Of a stretch of 64,000 bases of DNA, positions 56,000-64,000 are shown in pieces. The position numbers and the translations under genes are program-made. The first letter of the stretch is position 1, and each line of letters opens with the position of its first letter. Origin of the DNA: Rhizomys pruinosus (lineage: Eukaryota > Chordata > Mammalia > Rodentia > Spalacidae); the NCBI GenBank assembly GCA_009823505.1, contig VZQC01008895.1, positions 222,108-286,107 on the forward strand, given 5' to 3'. The notes beneath the pieces were generated by a model that was not told where the DNA came from, searched no databases, and saw nothing but the letters and a program-made list of their open reading frames with translations.

Positions 56000-56345
56000 T
56001 TTAGTTCAGGTTTTACTAAGGGAGGAATGGATAAAATCAGGATATCTAAATGGGAGGGGAGTTGAAGGGTAATAGGAAGAAAGGGGAAATAGAGGGGGGG
56101 AGGAGCCCAAGAGAAAAGGGGTCATAGGAGACTGCCAATATCAAGAGAGAAATGGGGATACTTTAAATGGAGAAGACATGGAGAAGACATGGAAGGAGGG
56201 CTAGACAGGTAGAAGGAGAGAAGAAAAAGATGCAGGACATGTATGGTAGAGTGCAGGGACTCAGGTGAGGGGCATGGAAAGGGAAGTGACTCTAGATTCT
56301 AGAAGTGATGTATGACTATGGAAAAAGTTTAGTAACAATAAAATA
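56000..56345 (+). mobile_element. LINE-1 3' end fragment
   Basis: Purine-rich 3' UTR ('gggaggggagttgaagg'), then 'aaaagatgcaggacatgtat', 'ggtagagtgcagggactcag' and 'agtaacaataaaataattcc'. An 11-bp doublet 'ggagaagacat' lies near 56170. Confidence 0.65.
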
Positions 56346-56985
56346 ATTCCAAGCAAATGGTACCAAAAAGCAAGCAGGAGTTGCTATTCTAATATCAGAC
56401 TAATAATCAGAAGAAACAAAGAGGGCCACTACATCCCTATCGAAGGAAAAAATTAACCATGAAGATTTCACAATCATGAATATATGTGCACCAAATTCTG
56501 GTGTACTGAACTTTATAAACATAATTCTACAGGACATCAAGGCCCTGATGGATCCCAGCGCATTAATAGTGGGGGATTTCAATATCCCACTGAGCCCATT
56601 AAATAGGTACTGGACAAAGAATAAGCAGAGAGACATCTGAACTGAACAATACAATACACCAAATGGACCTCACAGACATCTACAGAATATTCAACCTAAA
56701 CACCAGAGAATACACTTTCTACTCAGCACCCTACAGAACATTCTACAAAATCAATCACATACTGGGACACAGAAAAAAACCTCACTGAATACAAAACTAT
56801 TGAAATAATTTAATTCATTCTATCAGGCCACAGTGCAATAAAGCTAAATATCAACAACAGAATAACCTCAACTATCTACAAGAACACACGGAGACTAAAC
56901 ACACTTCTGAATAATGAATGGGTCAAGGAAGAAATAAAGAAATAAATAAAAGCATTCCTGGAACTAAATGAAAAAGATAATACAA

Positions 56986-57129
56986 GCCGGGCATGGTGGT
57001 GCACGCCTTTAATCCTAGCACTTGGGAGGCAGAGGCAGGTGGATCTTTGTGAATTCAAGGCCAGTCTGATCTACAGAGTGAGTTCCAGGACAGTTAGGGT
57101 TACAGGGAGACCCTGTCTCGAAAAAGACC

Positions 57130-57158
<29 letters not shown>
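56986..57158 (+). mobile_element. B1 SINE in L1 with 16-bp target-site duplication
   Basis: Full-length B1 ('gccgggcatggtggtgcacg' to 'ctgtctcgaaaaagacc') with an A tail of about 28 nt. It is flanked by the perfect repeat 'gaaaaagataatacaa' (56970-56985 and 57159-57174). The long pure tail suggests a young insertion. A lysine-rich frame through the tail is an artefact. Confidence 0.97.
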
Positions 57159-57160
<2 letters not shown>

Positions 57161-58605
57161 AAAAGATAATACAAGACAGCAAAACCTATGGGATACTTTG
57201 AAAACAGTCCTAAGAGGTAAGTTTATAGCCCTGGGTGCCTACATTAGAAAAACAGAAAGAGTACAAGTGAAAGATCTAACACTGCTGCTAAAAACACTTG
57301 AGAGACAACAACAATTGAACCCTAAACTCAAAAGACAGGAAGAAATCACAAAAATCAGAGCAGAAATCAATGAAATAAAAACAAAGAAAACAATACAAAG
57401 AATCAATGAATCCAAAAGCTGGTTCTTTGAAAGGATAAACAAAGATAGATTGGCCCCTAGCCCAGTTAACCACAAGAAAGAAAGAGAAACTCCAAATCAG
57501 TAGTACTCATGATGAAAAGAGAAACATCACAACAGACAGAGAAAAGATCCAGATAATCATATGAGAATACTTCAAAAACCTATACTCTACTAAATTTGAA
57601 GCCTTAAGAGAAATGGATGAATATTTGAAATCCTGGAATTCACCAAAGCTTAACCAAGAAGAGATTTACAGCTTAAACAGACCCATAATATATGAGGAAA
57701 TTGAAAATGTAATAGTAAACTTTCCAACTAAAAAAACCCCAGCCCAGATGGTCATGGGAGAATTCTATAAAACCTTTAAGGAGGACTTGCAACCATTATT
57801 ACTAAAACTGTTCAGAAGGATACAAGAGGAGGGAAACCTCCCAAATTCCTTCTATGAAGCCAGCATCACTCTAATATCAAAACCAGGCAAAGATACAAGC
57901 AAAAAAGAAGAAAACTATAATCCCATCACATTAATGAACATAGATGCAAAAAATCTTAACAAAATACTTGAAAACCACATACAGACCCACTTCACAAAGA
58001 TCATCCATCATGACCAAGTTGGATTCACACCAGAGATACAGGGATGGTTCAACATGTGAAAATCAATAAACATCACAAAACACATAAATGTACTGAAATA
58101 CAAAAACCACACAATCATCTTAATTGACACAGAAAAAGCCTTTGGCAAAATCCAGCATTCCTTCGTGTTTAAAGTCCTAGAGAGAACTGGACTGGAGGGA
58201 TCATTCTTCAACGTAATCAAAGCCATATACAACAAACCCATAGCCAACATCATCCTCAATGGAGAAGTTAGAAGCATTCCCCTTAAAGGCAGGAACATGG
58301 CAAGACTATCCCCTGTCACCACTCCTCTTCAATATAGTGCTTGAAATGCTTGCTAGGGCAATAAGGCAAGAAAAGGAAATTAAACAAGTACTATTTGGAA
58401 AAAAGGAAGTCAAACTATCCCTCTTTGCAGATGATATGATAGGTTACCTAAGGGATGCTAAAAGCTCTACCAGAAAACTCCTAGAAATGATTGAGTTTCA
58501 GTAAAGTGACAGGATACAAAATTAAACTAGAAAAATCAGTAGCCTTTCTTTACAACAACAAGCAACTGGAGAAGGAATACAAGGAGACCTTCCCACTTAC
58601 AATAG

Positions 58606-58648
<43 letters not shown>
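58606..58648. repeat. (CA)n inside L1 reverse transcriptase region
   Basis: About 21 CA units where related L1s have an A-rich segment just before 'cctaggaataaac'. Confidence 0.95.
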
Positions 58649-58649
<1 letters not shown>

Positions 58650-59249
58650 CTAGGAATAAACTTAACCAAAGACACCAAAGATCTCTACAACAAAATTTAA
58701 GCCTCTGAAGAAGGAGATTGAAGAAGATATCAGAAGATGGAAAGACCTCCCATGCTCTTGGATTGGAAAAATTAATATAGTAAAAATGTCCAATCTATAC
58801 AAATTAATATACAGATTGAATGCAACCCCAATTAAAATCCCCAGGAGTTTTTTCACAGACTTGGAAAAAATCCTTAAATTCATATGGAAAACAAAAGACC
58901 CCAAATAGCCAAAGTGGCCCTGAGCCAAAGGGCAATACAGGCAGGATCACTATACCAGACTTCAAACTATATTACAGGGCTATAGTCATAAAAACAGCCT
59001 GGTACTGGCAGAAAAACAGACCTGTAGACCAATGGAACAAAACCGATGATCCAAACTTGAGCACACACAATTTCAGCCATCTCATATTTGACAAAGGAGC
59101 CAAGAAGACTCAATGGAGGAAAGACAGCATCTTCAGCAAACGGTGCTGGCAAAATTGGATCACCACTTATAGAAGAATAAAATTAAACCCCTACCTCTCA
59201 CCCTCCACGAAAATCAACTCCAAGTGGATCAAAGACCTCTACATGAAAA

Positions 59250-59297
59250 TTTTTGTTGTAGAGATCCTTGGTGTCTTTGGTTAGGTTTGTTCCTAGG
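59250..59297 (-). repeat. 48-bp inverted copy of an L1 segment within the same L1
   Basis: This segment is the reverse complement of 58649-58696 with about four mismatches. It sits between 'ctctacatgaaa' and 'cccaaaactctgaagg', which are adjacent in the related L1 at 4740-4790. It is therefore an insertion of self-derived sequence in inverted orientation. Confidence 0.9.
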
Positions 59298-59735
59298 AAA
59301 CCCAAAACTCTGAAGGTGATACAAGAAAATGTTGGCAGCAGCCTACAAGACATAGGTATAGGAAAAGTCTTTCTAAATCAAACAGCAGCTGTGCAGGAAA
59401 TAAGGTCAACAATTGACAAGTGGGATCTCATTAAACTCAAACGCATCTGTGCAGCAAAAGAAAAAAAATCAATGAAGTGAAGAGAAAACCCACAGAGTGG
59501 GAGGAAACCTTCAACAGTGATACAACTGACAGAACATTAACATCCAGAATGTATAAACTTCTTAAAAAAACAAAAATGTAAGAAAACAAATGACCCACTC
59601 AACAGATGGAGTAAAGAGCTGAACAGAGACTTCACAGGTGAGGAAATAAAGATGGCTGAGAAACATCTTAAAAAGTGTTCAACATCATTAATAATTAAGG
59701 AAATGCAAATTAAACCACTTTAAGATATCATTTCA

Positions 59736-59876
59736 TGCTGGGTGTGGTGATGCACGCCTTTAATCCTAGCACTTGGGAGGCAGAGGCAAGCGGATCTTTA
59801 TGAGTTCAAGGCCAGCCTGGTCTACAGAATGAGTTCCAGGACAGCTGGGGCCTGTCTGGAAAAGACAAAAAAAAAA
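59736..59876 (+). mobile_element. B1 SINE in L1 with 14-bp target-site duplication
   Basis: B1 ('gggtgtggtgatgcacgcct' to 'aaaagacaaaa'), lacking about 15 nt near its 3' end ('gggctacagggagacc' region). Flanked by the perfect repeat 'aagatatcatttca' (59722-59735 and 59877-59890). Confidence 0.97.
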
Positions 59877-60234
59877 AAGATATCATTTCACTCCGATAAT
59901 ACTGACTAAGATCAAGAAAACAAAAGACACCAAATGCTGGAGAGCATGTGGGGAAAGAGGAACACTCATTCACTACAGGTGGGAATGTAAACTCATACAA
60001 TCACAATGGAAAGCAGTGTGGAGAACCCTTAAAAGAATTAAAATGGCCTACCACCTGACCCAGTTATACCACTCCTGGTTATATACCCACAAGACTCATT
60101 GTACCGCAAAGATAGATGCACAACTATGTTTATTGCAGCTCTCTTCACAATAGTGAATAGGTGGATCCAACCTAAATTCCTGTCAACCAATGCATAGATA
60201 GAGAAAATGTGGTAGGCAAAATGAGCAATGTGTA

Positions 60235-60239
<5 letters not shown>

Positions 60240-60274
<35 letters not shown>
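60240..60274. repeat. (AC)n in L1 3' UTR
   Basis: About 17 uninterrupted AC units at the ORF2/3' UTR border of the large L1. Confidence 0.95.
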
Positions 60275-60277
<3 letters not shown>

Positions 60278-60586
60278 CTTTTACCTGAAAGCAACTTGTA
60301 CCACTATAATGTGAATACCTTAATGTGATCTAGAATTAACCTATCACTTATTTTCAAACTTTGTAATTGTGGAATATGGGGGGAAGGTATGAGTGCATAC
60401 TTTAGAGTAATATAAAATTAAAGGGGAAAAATGCGAATTCCAAAAAAAGAAGAAGAAAGACATGTATGGCTGAATGCATGAGCTCTGATGGGGAGGGGCA
60501 AGGAAGGGGGATTAGGTCTAAATTTGATTAAGAAATGTTGTATGAAATATATAAACTTCAATAAAAAATGGAAAAAAAAACAGTAC

Positions 60587-61957
60587 CAGACAGGAGAAAA
60601 CTTCCTTTGAGTTGTTGGCCATAGTAGTCCAGAGACTCCCCCAAATTACACAGGCTATTGCCAGACCCCTTAATTGCCTCCCAGAAATTGAGGTAAGACC
60701 ATATTGCTGAAGACAGGTCCTACTTTGGAGACTAGATCTTGAGCAATAGAGCTGGATCAGACCTGGAAGCTACCGCCCCTGAAGGCTAGCAGTCATAGCT
60801 GTGGAGAGCACTATGCAAGCCACAAAGGGAGATCATCAATACATAGTCCAACATCAGCCTCAAGATCAAATATCCACATCAATAACCAGCACACCATGTG
60901 ACATCAGTGCAATAGCAGTACTTCTATCTTGGGGGAAATCAATGGCTAACCAATTGGACCTAAAGCCCAGTGGAAAGAAACTCATGTGTGGTATTATTAA
61001 CATAGCCAAATGAACACATCTGGAGAGGTCATAGATCTTAGACAACTCCACAAGGTAAACACATACCTAGACTAAGGTAACATCTTACTAACTCTAAAAG
61101 AAGTATCCTTACATTTACATACAAAATCCCAGACACCACTCAGAAAATAAGCTTCTTTTGCTCCAGATGAGAACAGCATAGAGGAATCTCACAACTGGAC
61201 ACACACAGACATGGTCTGTGAGTAGCTCATGCTTAGGTAATACATCTACAGTGCAACTTCCACACACAAGACCCAAGAATCATAGAACAAGGACCCAAGA
61301 AGGTATTAACCACCTCTTAATCCTCATTAGAAAAGCTCCCCATGCAAAAGGTAACCCTCCATGCAAAAGGGCCTGAATGGTCAAACTGTGGTTAGGAGTC
61401 TTCAGAATATGACTCCAGGACCAGGCTGTCTATATTCAGCTTCACCCACCCAGGTCTCAGGGAACATTGGAGAAGAGAGGGTGGAAACATCATCGTAAGA
61501 GCCAGGGAAGTGATACACAACAAAATGGAAATAAATCCTACAAGCTCCTAGGACCTAGATCATGTGAACCTACAGCATTGGTATCAGCATGCACAAGACC
61601 CATGCAAGCTCTGCTGGACAAAACCCAGCACAAAACTGTGGAAATGGGTAGCAGAACCCAACCTTGGCTGAGGAAATATTGGCAGCAGATGGTGGTCAGG
61701 TGAGGAAGACCTGGCCTTCTTTAGAAAAGAGACTCCAGATAGGCTAACTAGAGCTCAGGGGAGGAGCTGGCACTGAGGAGTGAGCAGGGAGAGTAATTTG
61801 GCACATTCCCTAGCACGAATAACAGAAGGTGTGAACTTCTTGTGGGGGGGCCAAGAGAGGGTACCAAGGGAGAAGGGGGTATAATGGTGATTAAGACTGA
61901 CTGAAAAATTATACATGAAACACATAAAAAATCCAATAAAACAAAATACTAATAATA
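60587..61957 (+). mobile_element. LINE-1 (Lx-type) 3' UTR and tail
   Basis: Begins 12 bp after the A-tail of the large L1 with 'gacaggagaaaacttccttt', is collinear with 1325-1945, and continues to 'aaaaaatccaataaaacaaa' with an A-rich end. It is an older L1 3' part into which, or beside which, the larger L1 was placed. No coding capacity. Confidence 0.7.
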
Positions 61958-62439
61958 AAAGTTTCTAGTTCCATCCATTTATTTGAATATCTCATGATTT
62001 CACTTTTCTTTACCATTAACTAGATCTCCACTAGATCCACCGTGTAAATGTACCAAATTTTCATTATCCATTCACCAGGTGAGAGACATTTAGATTGTTT
62101 CCATTTCTTAGCTATTGTGAAAAAAGCAGCATCCAGCATGCCTGTGCAGATGTCTCTGCAGTAGGATGCATCCTTTGGCTGTATGCCAACAGCAGTGTAA
62201 CTAGATCATATGGTAAATTTTTTTTCCAGTTTTTAAGAGTCCCTCATACTGATTTCCACAGTGGTTGCACCAGTTTTCAATTCCACCAACAGCGAATGAA
62301 TGGTCCCCTCTCCCCATATCCTTGCTAGCTTTTGGTATCATTTATTCTCACAGTCTTAGCGATTCTTCCTGGAGTAAGATGAACTCTTAAAGTTTTTATT
62401 TGCATTTTCCTATTTAATAAGGATGTTGAACACTTTTTT

Positions 62440-62947
62440 CCCTTTTTTATTGTTATATAACTTTTTCCATACATCATGCATCATTTCACGATCGAATTTA
62501 GAGTCATTTCCCTTTCCATGCCAACCCCACCTGAGTTAATGCACTCTGCCACATGTCTTGTGTCTTGCATCTTTTTCTGAGTCTTTCCAGAGTTTTTTTT
62601 TTTTTCAAAGCAGAGGCTTATTGTTTTGGGGAGAACTTCACTGATTCAGGCTTTTTTCCAGTTCTTTTGTTGTTGTTCTCTCCAACTTGTATTGCATATC
62701 TACATATATACATATATAGATATGCAATATACACACACATACACACACACACATACACACACATCACCTGAATTGGGGGATTTTCTTTTCTTTTTTTTGG
62801 CTAAAAGATATCATGTTTTCCTTAAGAAAGTGTTTGACGGCTCCTCCTTGGCAAGTCCAAACAACCATCAGTCCTGCCCTTGTGCACTACACTGGGGTCT
62901 TTCCTTCCCATGGTCACCCAAATGAGGTCCAGTAAGCACCACATCCT
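62440..62947 (-). mobile_element. Nested LINE-1 3' UTR
   Basis: A T-rich start (reversed tail), 'ctgagttaatgcactctgcc', 'ttgcatctttttctgagtct' and 'gcagaggcttattgttttgg' match the L1 3' UTR at 3200-3350. Flanks 'gttgaacactttttt' (62425-62439) and 'gctgaacattttt' (62948-62960) are a decayed target-site duplication. Confidence 0.8.
62726..62763. repeat. (CA)n-rich tract
   Basis: CA units interrupted by TACA, in the nested L1 3' UTR. Confidence 0.9.
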
Positions 62948-63429
62948 GCTGAACATTTTTAATGTGTTCCTTAGACATCTGTATTTCTTCTTTTGAGAAC
63001 TGTCTATTCAGATCCATAATCCATATTCTGAGTCACTTGTTTTCTTCTTTTTTGGGGGCTGGGTGGGTGTGTGTTGTTTCTTCGTGTATTCTGGATATTC
63101 TTTGCCAAATGTAAAACTGGTAAATGTTTTTGCCCATTCTGTGGGCTTCCTCTTCATCCCAGTGGTTGTTTCCATGTTAGTTTAATGAGGTCCTACTTGC
63201 CAATTGTTGAGCTTAATTTCCAAGTGACTCATGCCTGATCTAGGAATAGTTCTTTCCTGAACTGCACCTATAGCTTGTAGAGTGCTGTCTACATTTTCTT
63301 CTAAGAGTTTCAACATTTCAGACTTCACATTGAGGTCTTGGATCCAATGTAGTTTCTGTATTCTAAGTATGTATTCTTACATTAACTGACAAGTATGCCT
63401 CTCCCCACTCTTCAGAGCAGCTGCTTCTT

Positions 63430-63669
63430 TTTTATTTTTTATTTTTATCAATTTTATTTATTTTTGTATGTGTGTGAATGTACTGTCTGCATGTAGGTTT
63501 GTGCACCCACGTCATGCAATGCCTTGGAGGTCAGAAGAGGGTGTCGGATTCCCCTGGAACTGGAGTTAAAGACGGTTCTCAGCCACCATGTGGGTACTGG
63601 GGATTGAACCCTGGTCCTCTGCAAGAGCATTCGGAACTCTTAATCTCTAGGCCATCTCTTCAGCCCCAT
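63430..63669 (-). mobile_element. B2 SINE with target-site duplication
   Basis: Reverse-complement B2 ('gtcatgcaatgccttggagg' to 'ggccatctcttcagcccc') with the single-unit internal form. Flanking repeat 'agagcagctgcttctt' (63414-63429) and 'agagaagctgcttctt' (63670-63685). Confidence 0.95.
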
Positions 63670-63689
63670 AGAGAAGCTGCTTCTTATAG

Positions 63690-64000
63690 CAGATGGAGAC
63701 AAACACAGAATTCTACAACTGACCAAACACAGAGAATCATTATCTGTGTGATGCTTAGTCCTTAGTTACACATTTTCACTGCAACCTCTACACATAAAAT
63801 GAATGAACCTTTACCATTCACCAGAGAAGTTTCCTTATACAGCAAATAGTGATTAACATGGACACCGATAAGTGGCCAATGTGCAGAGAACAAAAGGCTG
63901 AAGAGTGCTGATTCCTAGATCAAGCTTCTGACTCCCAAGATTCAGGGATCACTGCAGAAGAGTGGAGGGGGGAAAGAAAGACAACAGAAGCCAGGGGTCG
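63690..64000. other. Unique sequence at window end
   Basis: No gene, RNA or repeat recognised. Confidence 0.4.

Larger units (their letters stand above)
56347..60190 (+). pseudogene. LINE-1 ORF2 (endonuclease/reverse transcriptase) pseudogene
   Basis: In an active element ORF2p nicks target DNA and copies L1 RNA. Here, in order: an endonuclease part with 'LIVGDFNIPL' near 56565 and INHILGH near 56752; then SGHSAIKL near 56826, where family members usually have SDH; then a linker. The reverse transcriptase spans about 57600-58700, with [26 protein letters not shown] and GWFN followed by a stop at 58057. The FADD catalytic motif is intact at 58424-58435 (LSLFADDM). The C-terminal region from 58800 carries HLIFDKGAKK and SKWIKDLYMK. 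NYRPIS, usual in the family, reads NYNPIT. Frames are broken at least eight times, so no functional protein is possible. Confidence 0.9.
56347..60575 (+). mobile_element. 5'-truncated LINE-1, about 4.2 kb
   Basis: Begins within the ORF2 endonuclease ('ccaagcaaatggtaccaaaa') and runs through the reverse transcriptase, the C-terminal region and the 3' UTR, to an AATAAAAAATG end with an A-tail at 60560-60575. ORF1 and the 5' UTR are absent. It is interrupted by two B1s (56986-57158, 59736-59876), two CA tracts and a 48-bp inverted self-copy (59250-59297). Many stops and frameshifts make it inactive. Confidence 0.95.
61958..63412 (-). mobile_element. LINE-1 ORF2 C-terminal region, split by a second L1
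   Basis: Reversed ORF2 C-terminal landmarks: 'tagttccatccatttatttg', 'ttccacagtggttgcaccag', 'aattccaccaacagcgaatg', and beyond the nested element 'ttctgtgggcttcctcttca' and 'gaggtcttggatccaatgta'. Same order as 3780-4800. The nested L1 lies at 62440-62947. Confidence 0.85.

Overview
This window looks like an intergenic or deep-intronic stretch from a muroid rodent. The evidence is its repeat mix: B1 copies with a '...ctgtctcgaaaagaccaaaa' tail, B2 copies with a tRNA-like 'ctggagagatgg' head, B3/B4 and ID elements, Lx-type LINE-1 3' ends and ERVL-MaLR solo LTRs. All of these lie over an older mammalian layer of L2, MIR, MLT1, MER5 and L1M. The young B1 tail and the B2 internal sequence are not quite those I know from mouse or rat, so I do not name a species. 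I found no protein-coding gene, exon set, structural RNA gene, CpG island or prokaryotic feature that I can defend. Open frames longer than about 130 codons are LINE-1 ORF2 relics, frames opened by tandem repeats, or frames of a length expected by chance.

Layout. 0-5 kb: an ancient L1M tail, an Lx-type L1 3' UTR, an MLT1/MST-like LTR, and a minus-strand L1 that keeps the ORF2 C-terminus plus 3' UTR and carries a B1. 5-45 kb: mostly unique AT-rich DNA sprinkled with SINEs, MIR/L2 and solo LTRs (10.7, 12.8, 21.5, 29.0, 29.8 and 39.1 kb). It also holds simple repeats, a 264-bp polypyrimidine tract (35.4 kb) and a composite B2-head/B1-body SINE at 37.5 kb. 45.6-49.4 kb: a MaLR LTR split by a B2, then a 2-kb minisatellite cluster (31 units of 35 bp, a 30-bp doublet and nearly 8 units of 45 bp), then an L1 3' end. 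50-55 kb: B2, B1, an L1 3' UTR piece, L2, MIR and a (CTAT)n block. 55.1-63.4 kb: a LINE-1 pile-up of abutting and nested copies. The largest is a 4.2-kb 5'-truncated plus-strand L1 whose broken ORF2 still shows GDFN (endonuclease) and FADD (reverse transcriptase) signatures. It is interrupted by two B1s with target-site duplications, a (CA)n tract and a 48-bp inverted self-copy.

Nothing here acts as a gene system. The functional history is retroposition: L1 enzymes mobilised the SINEs, and flanking duplications are visible for many copies. The best leads are the chimeric SINE, the stop-free 35-bp array, the 45-bp array open on both strands, the templated inversion inside L1, the repeated use of one L1 ORF2 site as an insertion target, and a B2 subfamily split by a 17-18-bp internal duplication. 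Repeat family names come from my recognition of diagnostic stretches, not from a database search, and most repeat boundaries are accurate to about 5-20 bp.
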